Below are positions 1-10,373 of a DNA stretch of 64,000 nt, piece by piece. The stretch's first letter is position 1. Each line of letters starts with the position of its first letter. Source of the DNA: Pempheris klunzingeri (lineage: Eukaryota; Chordata; Actinopteri; Acropomatiformes; Pempheridae); contig NC_092014.1 in NCBI RefSeq assembly GCF_042242105.1, positions 7,501,374 to 7,565,373 of the forward strand, in the 5' to 3' direction. Made by a program: the position numbers and the translations under genes. A model generated the notes under the pieces. The model saw only the letters and a list, made by a program, of their open reading frames with translations, was not told the DNA's origin and made no database searches.

Positions 1-195
1 ACAAAGGATCACAGCTGCCTTGTAGCTTGTAATCAGAACGGTGATCTTTTCATTGTCAACTGCCTGGAGCACTTCAGGATCACAAACACCTCTGAAGAGG
101 GAATCCCCCCCCCCCTGCTTGTTTCCTGGCTACAATCTGCCCTGACGCAGTGTTTGATGGCCGAAACTTTGGACTTCCTTACCAAAAAGCCTTAA
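1..195 (+). CDS. 3' terminal coding exon of an unrecognised gene (partial, enters from left edge)
   Basis: Frame 1 is open from the first base for 64 codons to a TAA at 193-195. The peptide has ordinary protein composition (for example DLFIVNCLEHFRIT and LVSWLQSALTQCLMAETLDF) and looks like the C-terminus of a globular or helical protein. It has no ATG near its start, as expected for a last exon or part of one; no acceptor is visible because the exon runs off the window. A run of eleven C at 105-115 is read in frame as Ile-Pro-Pro-Pro-Leu. An AATAAA lies only 89 bases after the stop and is followed by a T/G-rich stretch, which supports a genuine gene end. I do not recognise the family and assign no function. 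The gene converges on tnip2. Confidence 0.5.
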   Translation, partial: TKDHSCLVACNQNGDLFIVNCLEHFRITNTSEEGIPPPLLVSWLQSALTQCLMAETLDFLTKKP

Positions 196-283
196 AAAAT
201 ACAGACAGCATTAATACCAACCACCTCAACCGGCATACATTAAATTAAAATGATCTGCTCAAGTCGACAGCACTCCATTTTCA

Positions 284-289
284 AATAAA
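284..289 (+). terminator. poly(A) signal of the left-edge gene
   Basis: AATAAA on the plus strand, 89 bases past the stop at 195. It is followed within 10-25 bases by TTGTCTGCTG and a T run, which resembles a GU/U-rich cleavage element. Confidence 0.5.
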
Positions 290-2166
290 GTTGTCTGCTG
301 TTTTTTTGGGAATTCCCTCATGATGGCGGGAAATTCCCATTCTTTTAGGATACACACAAGATTAAAGGCCGCATTTATCCATTCTGTATTTGTCTGGATA
401 AATGTCAGACTGAAGTTTTCCCTCTTTGTTCAAGTATATGACAGCTTCACTGGCACATCCTGATGCTTTGAAACCTGTTCTTAACAGGAACTGATCTACC
501 ACCGTCACCTGACTTCTCTCATTATTAAGTTCTTTGTTTCTTAGAAAAGTTCCAAGACACTCAGGTGGGGATTTGTGACCTATTTTTTTTTTCCACTGTC
601 AGATCGGTGGGTAGAGCGTTTGTGTGTGTGGAAGTTCAGTCACTTATAGACCCTGTTGTAAATGTGTGGGTTGTGCTGGCGTGGGGGACAATCCCCAGCA
701 GACAGCTCGTGGCCTTTGTAGAGACAGTGGATGTGGTTGGCTTATAGGCAAGATTCAGAAGCTGCCCTTTTGTAAAGCCAAAATTGGAACCAGTCGTTCT
801 GTGGGCACATGTATTGGAGCTGGGGCGGTGCGTTATGTAAATGAAATAAATGTGTTGGAAACGAATTCAGCCACAAATATCTTCCCCAGTTTGCTGATGA
901 GTAAGTTAGCATGTGATGCTGTCTGGTGTCATTTGAACGCTCGGGGACTCGACTGATTGTCAACTTTCAAACCTCCTCATTTTGTTTTCAGAAGTATTCC
1001 TTCAACTTATTTATCAATAATCTTAGCTGTGTTAACTATTTGGAAAAAAAAAAGAAATGAGAAAGAAACAAAGTGCTTAATATTTGAAATTGACCACCAA
1101 TTGTCATTAACATTTGAGAAATGTATTTGCACTTTGGCATAAAGTTTGATGAGAAGATACAACTCATGTCTTTGCTGTAAAAAGGAAACTACTACTGGCA
1201 GCCACAAGCTAGTTTAACAGCTAACTTTTTTTTTTTAGAAATACAATCAGTCAAAACTTTGTAACTTTGGCTAGCGGGCACATTTAAAGTTCATAAATGG
1301 AGCACAAGTAGAGTCACAGACACGCAGCCGTGTAAAGCCTCTGTTTGCCAACATTAACACAATCTGCTGGTCATATCAAACCAAGTAAGAATGCAGCAAA
1401 AAAACCACCCAAGAGTGTTGATTTGAGCAAGAGTACGTTTTATAGCTAATGGATTCAGCATTTAATTTGTAAGAAGAAGAATGTGGTCTTTTCTTTCAAA
1501 AGTTTCATGGTTTTAAGCTTTAAAATGGGCCATTATATGACTGAAAAAAAGCAAAAACTTGTTCAGCGTTACACAAAGAACACAGTAGTTTGGCTGTGTC
1601 TTTTCTATGCTCTGCAACTGCCTACTTCCTTTTAAACAGGGGATGTCCAGCTTCCTGTGCTTACTACACTAAACCCATGACAACTGATTCACCAAACAGC
1701 ACCGTTGGCCTATTTGTGTCAAAACGATACTTCACAGCCACTGACTGCAGAGTGTTTTGGTCACTAACTGATCCGCAGGCGCTTATTGAGGCTTGTTGGA
1801 CGTAACTTGAGCTACCGCCTTTCACTGGTCTTCTCACAGTACCCCTGTAGGGTTTGCTTCAGCCACACAACAGCTGGGAATATGTCTGTCACAGTACAGC
1901 GTGCCCATTCAGGCAACACTGGGAAGGGGTTTTCCACCACACACAAGCACATACACGTGACCCAGATGGGTGGATGGACACACACACACACACTAAAAAG
2001 ACATGCACACAGACTTAGTTAAGTAGCGCCAACATTTTTCGTGGTTAGGCTATGATCTTGTGGTTACAGCTCGAGGCAGCAGACTCAAGAAAAACACACC
2101 ACGCAATAACGAAACATACTTAAAGCTATATAAATCACTATAAGATAAATTGTGGGTAAACAGTCT
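290..2166. other. intergenic region between two convergent gene ends
   Basis: No coding exon is convincing on either strand. The stretch is AT-rich with T and A runs and a short (AC)n at about 1978-1992. The open frames here are short and of low-complexity composition. No RNA gene is seen. Confidence 0.5.
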
Positions 2167-2172
2167 TTTATT
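2167..2172 (-). terminator. tnip2: candidate poly(A) signal of tnip2
   Basis: TTTATT on the plus strand reads AATAAA on the minus strand. It is the first exact hexamer I find downstream of the tnip2 stop and would give a 3' UTR of about 0.84 kb. That interval (2173-3007) is A/T-rich and holds no other gene. Confidence 0.35.
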
Positions 2173-3007
2173 ACAAAAATAATGCGCCAGCTCAAGAAGA
2201 AAAAAAAATCTCAAAAAGTAAGCATATTGTCAGTTGGGATGCAATCTTTATATAAATTGTCTCAAAAAAAAAAGTATCTCGAACGTTTTTTCAGTTGTAA
2301 TGTATTTAAAATTTTTTATCCCAAAAGTTTACCAGGAAAAGAAGTATTTCATGGCTTTGGTGGAAAAAAAAGGCAAAAAAACATTGCACTAAAATGATTA
2401 GCCTTTTTCAGTTATTTATACAAAGACAATAAATATTAATATAATAGCTATATTTTTAATCTGTTATTAAGAATATATAATTTATACAACAGAAATATGT
2501 TAAGTTCAATAAAAAATAACAACTAATAGCACCACATTGTCATTGATGTCTAGATCCAAAATAAGAAGCTTATGCATCATGGATCTCTTAATTGTACGAT
2601 CCAACGATTAGTTTTTGGATAAATGTCAAGAAAGTGCAACAGGTTTGTAATTTGACACATTGAGGTATATGATATTTGATATATTGCGGTGACATCAAAT
2701 TCCCCCACAATAACTTCCTGTATTGCCAAAGGAGACCACCAAGAAGCCGACACTGGATTTAGAAAAAAAAAACCAAACTATATAGACTTAAAAAAAAAAG
2801 CCTGATGAACTCATTTCTCTTGCGACCGGGGATCTTTGGGTTGTACAACTATGTCCAAACATCTTAAGTCAGTCGTTTCAGTTGTTGTCAAGGCTCTCCG
2901 CATTGGAAACTCCACTCAGGTTATTTTCTGCCGTGTAGTGCTGCGCTTCAGTGTTTGGTTATTGTCAGCGAGAGATAACCGTCTTATCCAAATGAGTGTT
3001 GTTCCGT

Positions 3008-5456
3008 TTATAGATTGGCGCAACCTTCACAATGGTTCAGGTACTCTACAGCATCCATGTCGTTGAAAGTGGCGAGGCAGAGTGGGCACTGTAACTCTGA
3101 GGGGCCTGGGCAGTCGTTCCAGGCGGGATTCGGAGATGCTGCCGCAGCTGCAGCGGCGGGCTGCTGCTGCTGCTGCTGCTGCTGCATCTCAGCCGTGGTC
3201 CTCAAAAGAGGCTCTGAGGAGTCCTTATGTCGCCTGGAGGAGATCCTGTGTCCTATGTGCACACGACACATGGGGACCACCTCTCTGCTCTCTCTGCTTC
3301 CTCCCTGCTGAAGACAGTCGTGTAAACTGTTAGGATCGCACATAGGACAGGCTACCCCAAATTACTGTGTCTAAAGATACACTCGTCCACCTTCTTTAAG
3401 GTTTGTCGTCTCACCTGTTTGTGTAGCTGCCGTTTTAACTGATGAACCTGCTCCTTCAGGTCTTGGATCTGGCTCTGTGCTCGCTCTCTGTCGGCCCGTT
3501 CTGACTTAAAGTCCTCTGTGTAGATGAGGACCTGAGGAAGGAAGAGGCAGAACGTTTCTTCAGACAATGGTTTTTCCTACACACCACATACTGTATGTGC
3601 AATCAGATCCATCGTAGCAGAATACAAAGATGTACTGAGTCCATGACACCGCACTGACCTGCTGCTCCAGAGTCTGGATGCGCTCTTGGTCTTGCCTCCT
3701 CATCTCCTCCACTTCTCTACCCAACCGCTCGCACTCACTCATCTTCTCCTCGAGTAAGCCATTGAGCCTGGAAATCTCATGATGAAGCAATCCGGGGTTT
3801 GCAGAGCCCAACCCAGGCATCAAGCCCTGGCCAGTGGTCTCCTTCAGCCTCTGACATAAACCTCTGATATAGTCCTCCCTGCTGGAGTCATACTTCTGCC
3901 ACTGAGAATTCAGACCTTGTACCTAAAAAGGAGCAATTACAACAATGGTTAGGCCAACCGACCAACAATCATGCGCCACGCTCAGCATTACGCTGTGATG
4001 TTGATAAACCTTTTAGCTGATCTTGGCTGTAAGATTATTAGTACTGAATTTGTGTCATTTTGATATATTGTTTTTGTAGTGCCTGATTGATTTCAGGATG
4101 AATACTTACATATGCCACTCGCTGCTTTAGCTGTTGATTCTCCTCCTGAAGTTGACTGATTTGGTCATTAACACTACTGGTGTCAGAGGATTCAGTCATC
4201 TGTAGAGCATGGTGGAACACAAAGTTAAGGGAGGGCCACCCAAAAAAAAAACCAAACAAACAAAGGAAAGGACCCAATCCTGCATTGGAAAAAAAAAGGT
4301 CCAATGCACAAGATAATAAAACCAGTCACCCACATAAAACCAAAAGAATCCAAAAAAAAAGCACCACACACCTCCTTAGCCTTTTGCTGCTGAGCCACAA
4401 CCTCCACTTCTCCATCCCCCTTGTTCTCTTTCTCCAGCCTGGCCAGCAGCTCCTGACACACCTTCACTGTTGCGCCAAGTTGGCTGCGCAGCTGGTCGGC
4501 CTCCTCTGCCAGCGATGTGCAGAGCACGGCTCTGGTGGCCTCGGACCGCTCCCTCTCCTCCAGGGCGGACTGCAGCCTGTGGATCTCATGGTCCTTCTCG
4601 TGGTCCGGCTGACACCTGACACGCTCCAGCTCCAGGTCCTTCTCTCGGAGCTCCGCTGTCAGCCTCTGGATCTCCTGGGGGGGGGGGCAGGAGGAGGACA
4701 GGGAGATCAGCTGCATGACCACACCAATTCATCATGTGGTGCATTAAAAGATACATAAACACTTATACAAATAAAGTGAAAATTTCTGGTTATTGCAACT
4801 AATTTATGCTGCATTTAATTCTTTCAATCATGTATACTTGAGGATGTCTTTAAACACTCTCAGTGAATAATTCAATAACAAAAGATTACATAATGCAACA
4901 GCCTACACTTTAAATTAAAAACCTTCAGCGGGGTGACAATGACTTTTTAAAAAGGTTAAATAGTAAAATATAGATTTCATGGTTTTTATCACTTCTCATT
5001 AAGAGACTTGAGGAAGTCCTCCCTCATGGGACAGATGTTTCCATTGTACTAAACTTTTTTTTAATCACATAATAGTGATAAAATAAAGCTCCATAGCCTA
5101 CAAAACACTTCTCTGCACGGAACGAGCTTTTATAAACGTGTTTATACAACATGTTTTACCTCCGCTTGCCGAGATGCTTTGAACTCCATGTCGTTTCTCT
5201 TCAGTTTCAGTTTGCATATTTCTTTGCACAAGCTCTCCAGCAGAGACTTGGACGGCCCGATGACCACGGACTCGTTATCTCCCACAGTCATGTAGATCCT
5301 CTCATACCTCCCTAGCCTCGCTTTTAAATCTGCAATGATATTGTCCTTCACATAAATCTGTTTGTTCAGGAGGTCGATTTCCTGCCGAGTCTCATGATAC
5401 ATTGAATTCAGCGTGCTGTAACTCCGGATTTTGTCTTTCAACATGTCGCTATCCAT
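3008..5456 (-). CDS. tnip2: TNFAIP3-interacting protein 2 (ABIN-2)
   Basis: Cytoplasmic ubiquitin-binding adaptor of the ABIN family, known to bind A20 and to act with TPL2 and NF-kappa-B1 p105 in damping NF-kappa-B and MAPK signalling. Exons on the minus strand: 5456-5160, 4674-4372, 4199-4110, 3922-3659, 3531-3415, 3307-3008. The first five are multiples of three, so all introns are phase 0. Total 456 aa; I recall human TNIP2 as 429 aa. The protein is almost all coiled coil. The UBAN ubiquitin-binding motif is clear in exon 5 (DFKSERADRERAQSQIQDL). The last 25 residues form a zinc finger with a C-x2-C and H-x3-C arrangement (LQCPLC...NHCEGC). Before it lie Gln8 and an Ala run absent from the human protein as I remember it. 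The start at 5456 is chosen because the N-terminal YHE and LKARL segment fits TNIP2. TNIP3 or TNIP1 are less likely. Confidence 0.93.
3161..3184 (-). repeat. tnip2: (CAG)8 tract encoding polyglutamine in tnip2
   Basis: Eight CTG units on the plus strand read as CAG, giving Gln8 in the last tnip2 exon, directly followed by Pro and a run of alanines (GCC/GCT/GCA/GCG, so an impure repeat). It lies between the coiled coil and the zinc finger, in what should be a disordered linker. Confidence 0.9.
4673..5160 (-). other. tnip2: tnip2 intron 1
   Basis: The donor GT is at 5159-5158 and the acceptor AG at 4676-4675, preceded by a run of C that serves as the polypyrimidine tract. The interior is AT-rich; I see nothing else in it. 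Approximate limits of the intron are 4675-5159. Confidence 0.7.
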
Positions 5457-5492
5457 TGCGGGCTTAGTAGATTTGACAACAGGACCTGGCTT

Positions 5493-5759
5493 TTAATAAT
5501 CCAGCATTTGACGCCTCTGCTTCTTGCCTTGTGTCTTTACAAATGCACCGAAGAGGTCGACTGTGTGTCGGAGCTCTGGCGCATCAGTGGCGAGAATAAT
5601 ATCCCCGTACAGTCTGCGGGGATTTCCTAGGGTACTTCCCCGCGGACTTTTTTGAGCTTCGTCAAACTGAGCCGTGCTCTCAAAGGTACACCGTCGACCG
5701 TCATAGGAAGGTAAAGGGGTTTTATAGCCTGTTGGCACCAATAAAATAAAGAAAAACAC
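5493..5759 (-). other. open frame in the tnip2 5' region, coding status uncertain
   Basis: A minus-strand frame of 88 codons ends 36 bases before the tnip2 ATG. The composition of its last 75 residues (SPRGSTLGNPRRLYGDI, ATDAPELRHTVDLF, KTQGKKQRRQMLDY) looks more like protein than chance, and the block is richer in G+C than its flanks. A possible splice acceptor (T-rich tract then CAACAG) precedes it near 5731. It could be an upstream frame in a long tnip2 5' UTR, the last exon of another minus-strand gene, or promoter DNA read by chance. I recognise no family. Confidence 0.3.
5618..5627 (+). promoter_or_regulatory. tnip2: kappa-B consensus upstream of tnip2
   Basis: GGGGATTTCC fits the NF-kappa-B consensus GGGRNWYYCC at every position and lies about 160 bases upstream of the tnip2 ATG. 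ABIN-family genes are known feedback targets of NF-kappa-B, so an autoregulatory site is plausible. No binding data. Confidence 0.45.
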
Positions 5760-6298
5760 AGAAAACTAAATCTTAAACACAGGCTAAATACAGTTTTAAG
5801 CTAGCTAGGTACCACCAACGGTTGAGAGAGGTTAGCTGTGCTGCGTTCATGACAGTCGTTAATTAGGGATATCTAAGCGAGGTGCGTTTTTTTGTAACGC
5901 AAGCCGTTTATTTTATTAGCTGTAGCGAACAAAGTGTTCCTACTGATAGTTATATTTTTGCAACTTGGCCACATAGCTCGGGTGTGAAAGGGAGAAAAAA
6001 AAAATCATGCAGCTCACAGACAAACTTTTTCATCCAGTTCAAAAAGTTGTAGCCTCTAATACACCCATGCAAAACATGAAGTCCTCTATAATAATATTAG
6101 CTGATGTCGCACATAAAATGACATACAATACTTAAAGATGAATAAGTAGTACTATTCCCAGCCGTGGTTTCCAGGGTTTGACCCCCTAAACGTCACATCA
6201 GTGACACTGAAGGGGACCAAATTCCCCACGTACTACTATGATGATTTTGTCCATCTTCGCTCAAGAGGTTTTAGTTTTTCCTACAGCTCTGAAGGCAT

Positions 6299-6329
<31 letters not shown>

Positions 6330-8499
6330 TATGTGTAATGATGTAATTTAATTATTCAGTAAACAGCCTGAGTTGCGCAGTTATGGCCTCACCAGTCAGT
6401 GTGTAATTGAATTGTTGCTGTTCAGACTGATTCATAGTCTGACTATTTTATGGCTTTTAATAGATTCCCGTGGGACATTTCTGCTTTCTGAAATTTTGGA
6501 ACTGGAGTTCTGTCTGTGACAAATCAACTATATATTTATATCAGGCCTGCAGTGCCTTTGTGATCTCATGGTTCTTGAGTTTTACTGTATATTATCTTTG
6601 TAATTTTCTCTTAATATATATATATATGTCGTCATTCTGTGATCTTGAGGATTATGCTGGTTTTTCACAATAGGCAGGAATGTAATCATCACTTCCCATT
6701 TAGGAGGATGTTCAATTGGCAAACCAATCCACAATTTAAGTTCATTCAAAATATAAAGTCATGAAATTAAAGAAATACAAATTCACAAAGATCATTTGTT
6801 GTAAAGACACCAAAGAGCGTCAGTGTGAAATACTATACTATATTTTGATGTTATAGCTGGAAGATTTGGAGCTAATTTTATCCACTCATTGTGTCTGGTG
6901 GTTTAAACAGTAAATTGTACGCATGTGCAGTACTTGAGTATTTCCATTTTACAATGTATGGATGGTATCTAGCTGTAGCTGACTTGTAGCAGGCCCAGTC
7001 CTTGGTTAGGCTTCGAATTCAGGATATATTTACACATGTTCCGCCCTTTGCTGAGGTGTTATACACAATACAACACATGACCTATTAAGCTACATGAGTA
7101 AACCTCTCCTGGACTACTAGAACAATGAATATTATCAGATCAAAATGAAACTACTGTCCAGACTGTAGGTGTAAAGTTAAAAACTTTTTAGGTATTCATC
7201 ACTTCTACTGGCCAGCGGGGAGTCCCAGGTATTTCTGGGTCAGTCACACTATAAGGTCACATGAGGGCTGCGGAGATGAGACATTTAGCTCACATGGAGG
7301 TCATGTGACAGTTATAGGCAGCACATGACTCAAGGTGTGAAGGGTGTAAAAAAAAAAACTGATTTAGTTAACATTCACCTTCAGAGGATGTAGCCCACAC
7401 TGCCATGCTGACACTTCTTATTTGGTTTCACGTCAATTCACACCTTGATCATGGCGCTCCAGTAAAAGACTACTGATATGGTTTATTAGGTAGTTTCTCT
7501 TTTACCTGTTGGTCTAGTTCAACACCTGGATGAATGAGGCAAACTACCGAGACACATTTTACTGCATTACCTCACAACAACATGTGTTAATAGTGACAGT
7601 CAATTGAATGTGAAGTCATTCCTTTTTAAGTCATTTATTAAAACAAATTGTCAGCATTTATTGGTTCCAGCTTCTCAAATGGTAACGTTTGCTGCAACTC
7701 GTCATTACTTATGAGTGAGAATTAGAATATTTGAGTTCTGGACTGTTGGTCACACAAAACAAGTGATTTGAATTTTCTGCTATTTTATAGACAAAGAGTG
7801 GAGATAGAGTAAAAGATAATCATTAAAATAATCATTAGCTGTAGCCTTTGTTTTGAGGTTTTCAAATCTGTCACTGTGGGGGGGCTAGAGTGTCCTTTTT
7901 GGCATCAGGTAAAAAGGCAGATAAAGAGTTTATGGTACTTCCCAACATTGAAGCTACAAGGTTCCAAAAACAAAACGGCCTAAACACAGGCAGAGCACTA
8001 ACAGGCACTAAAATCAAAATAGGTTTAAACTAGTAATAATACAAGAAAACAATTGCAATCGCAAATATATCAGTTCAGAGTGAGCCCTTTTTGCCTATAT
8101 AGCTACACAGAATTGGATAATCTCTAAAGAGTGAGAGGTCAACTTTTGTGGGCAAAGATGAGAAGTTTTAACAGAGACTTTTGTCATCACTGGAGGAATA
8201 TAATAAATGACCTGCCTCCTCATACTTCATACTTACGGTTTGTGAGGAGTTCCAGAATTCCCCACAATAATCAAACCACTGAAACACAAACGGGAATAAG
8301 GAACAAAACGAGATCCTGTTTCTCAGAAATGTGTAATAAAAATTTACAATACATCATACAAAAATACGGGCTTGTCTACAAGAATCAAGCTAAATTCAAT
8401 ATGCACGTAATTTGTGATTTATTTAGCAGTATAAGCTTTTAGTAAGTTTAATAGTGCAAATATTTAATGGGAATAGAACTGAAAATACAGATCTGAACG
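5760..8499. other. intergenic region upstream of tnip2
   Basis: No gene is supported. It holds a (CA)n microsatellite at about 6299-6327 and AT-rich single-copy-looking DNA. Open frames are short and unlike protein. Confidence 0.5.
6299..6327. repeat. (CA)n microsatellite
   Basis: About eleven uninterrupted CA units followed by an imperfect CGCACAC extension. Confidence 0.9.
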
Positions 8500-8563
8500 G
8501 TTGCAAAACTTAATTGAGATTATATATATATATATATATATAATCTCAATTAAGTTTTGCAAC
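8500..8563. repeat. 64-bp perfect palindrome with (TA)n core
   Basis: The arm GTTGCAAAACTTAATTGAGA (8500-8519) and the following bases are repeated as an exact reverse complement ending at 8563. Unique-sequence arms of 23 bases flank a (TA)n centre, so the whole 64 bases equal their own reverse complement. A second TA-rich part with two ATGCATGCA units follows to about 8597. Confidence 0.95.
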
Positions 8564-8682
8564 ATATATATATGCATGCAATATATATGCATGCATTGTT
8601 TTTTTTTTTAAATATTGCGGAACACACCAAATGTCTTGTAAGAGTCCAGTTGTTACCCTTGACCATATTTTACTATTTAACT

Positions 8683-8696
8683 CCACTAGATGGCAG
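8683..8696 (+). promoter_or_regulatory. CTCF-consensus site
   Basis: CCACTAGATGGCAG matches the CTCF core CCASYAGRKGGCRS at all 14 positions. Same orientation as the site at 9854. Confidence 0.45.
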
Positions 8697-8763
8697 TGTT
8701 TAATAATACATGCTGCAGATTTATTCTCTGTCCTAGAACTGTGGCCATTCCTGCCACACATAC

Positions 8764-9414
8764 AACAGTGAAGAGTCATTTCCAACATGTCGTTGGCAGT
8801 TTTAATCGCTGAAAACTTTATACAAGAATAAAAGATGGTATTTGATATTTACACAGTAATACTTTCAACAACAAAAAAACAACTTTACATTGCACACACA
8901 CTCACACAACCACATGATTATTTGCATTTAACAGGTTACTGCTCAAATCAACACTACCAACCAAAACTCATTGATATTTGTTAATACCTACAAAACAACA
9001 ACAACTTCTGTTACTCCAACAACAGGATGAAAATGCAAACCGAAACTTGACATAAACGTTTACTTGAAAGTCTGGAGTAGAAAAATACTAGTTTTTAATC
9101 ATACTGTGGTAGAAAAGTTTGCAGTGGCTCAAGTACAAAAAGATTACCAAGAGTATTAAAATGTTTAAGAGAATATAGCCAGCTATCTCTCATTTTTGTT
9201 TGAGAAAACGGTAGGAATACAAAAAAAAACAAAAAAAAAACATTTTGTCTTTGAACGTCACACTCCACACACAGGGATCACAGCTTCACTCAATATGCAC
9301 CACACTATATGAATCCGTTTCTCTAATTGTTTCTGTAGAAAATAGCTTTCATAGGACGCAAATACCTTATTTAGGAAGACTCAAACTTCCCCAAAATATC
9401 TTACCAGAGCTTTT
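8764..9414. other. gene-free AT-rich stretch
   Basis: Nothing beyond A-rich runs (for example 9220-9240) and scattered CA pairs. No exon or RNA gene is seen. Confidence 0.45.
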
Positions 9415-9420
9415 TTTATT
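9415..9420 (-). terminator. sfrp2: candidate poly(A) signal of sfrp2
   Basis: TTTATT on the plus strand is AATAAA on the minus strand, giving a 3' UTR of about 0.95 kb below the sfrp2 stop. Another exact hexamer lies near 8719, so the true end is uncertain. Confidence 0.3.
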
Positions 9421-9458
9421 TACTACTTTAAACATGGAGTCCAATCTCAAACAGTCAA

Positions 9459-9514
9459 GACCTTTGACCCTTTGTCATTTGCTCCTCAGAACAAATGACA
9501 AAGAGTCAAAGGAC
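9459..9514. repeat. imperfect hairpin, 23-bp arms and 10-base loop
   Basis: The arm at 9459-9481 (containing CTTTGTCATTTG) pairs with 9492-9514 (CAAATGACAAAG) with two mismatches across 23 bases; the loop is 9482-9491. If sfrp2 ends at 9415, this lies in its 3' UTR about 40 bases before the poly(A) signal. It could be a MITE remnant, a UTR hairpin or a miRNA-like stem. Confidence 0.8.
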
Positions 9515-9853
9515 TTTTGAATAGACCTAAATTAACTGCTGATGATTTAACCCTGCTTGAGAAATGCTCCATAAAGTGTCAGTTCTATGTTATGATGCAG
9601 AGGCAGAAACAGATTCTAGGGAGCACCAGAAGGGAAAAAATGTCCCAAACTCACACCCATTGCAGGATTTCACAGTAGGCCACATCTGCTAATGATTTTT
9701 TAGAATTATTTTTAATCCTGGATTCAGAGCTCTGATAGTTTTCACTCTAACAGTGTAATTAGTGACTCCTTTACACATGGGACTCCAGCTGAGTGCAATT
9801 AATGAGGTGACAGCAAAGACAGCTTTTCCCAGGAAATGCCACTTTAAAGCCGA

Positions 9854-9867
9854 CCACTAGGGGGCGC
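9854..9867 (+). promoter_or_regulatory. CTCF-consensus site
   Basis: CCACTAGGGGGCGC matches the CTCF core consensus at all 14 positions and lies 0.5 kb downstream of the sfrp2 stop, between sfrp2 and tnip2. Confidence 0.5.
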
Positions 9868-10373
9868 CCAATGCTCACTGATGGCAAAATGAATGGGAGT
9901 CAGTGGGTGAACTTCACAAAATCTCACAATTTAAAGGACTTTTTGAATATGTTTGCTTACTTCTGTGTCTGAACCAGATATAGATGTGTCCCCTGCTTAG
10001 ACGATGTGGCCAATCTGTGCTGTTTACCCACTTAGAAACTGTGGCCTTATTAATGAACGCAGCGTGAGTGTATTTATGCATAGCACCTTCCACAATATGA
10101 AAATCAATATGAGTTCTAAATGTAGAGTCAGATAAATGCAACTTGTTTTTGGACAGATATGCTATATATTGCCAAAGATATAAGATATTGGGCGTTTTTA
10201 ACCATAAACCAAATGGAAAACACAGGACGTGTATCATTGTTGGAATCTAGAGAGGAATCTATGAACCGTAATTGCAACTTCGGTGACAACTGGAAAGGGA
10301 TAATAGGAAAGAGCTCAACTGAACATTTTCTTCAACAGTGACACATGCTTGTGACACATGTTTTTCTTCCTCC

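Noticed and set aside
624..956. 110-codon plus-strand frame near the left edge
   Set aside because: Composition is irregular, there are no splice or poly(A) signals in agreement, and no known motif. Treated as chance.
3015..3311. Plus-strand frame with a polyalanine-polycysteine run
   Set aside because: Mirror image of the CAG/GCN tract in the last tnip2 exon, not a gene.
3344..3351. Alternative acceptor (GGTAG) for the last tnip2 exon, extending it upstream
   Set aside because: It would enter in the wrong phase after exon 5; the site at 3309-3308 keeps the frame.
4180..4758. 192-codon plus-strand frame across tnip2 exon 2
   Set aside because: Antisense shadow of the coiled-coil coding exon; Leu-rich composition is the mirror of Glu/Gln-rich codons.
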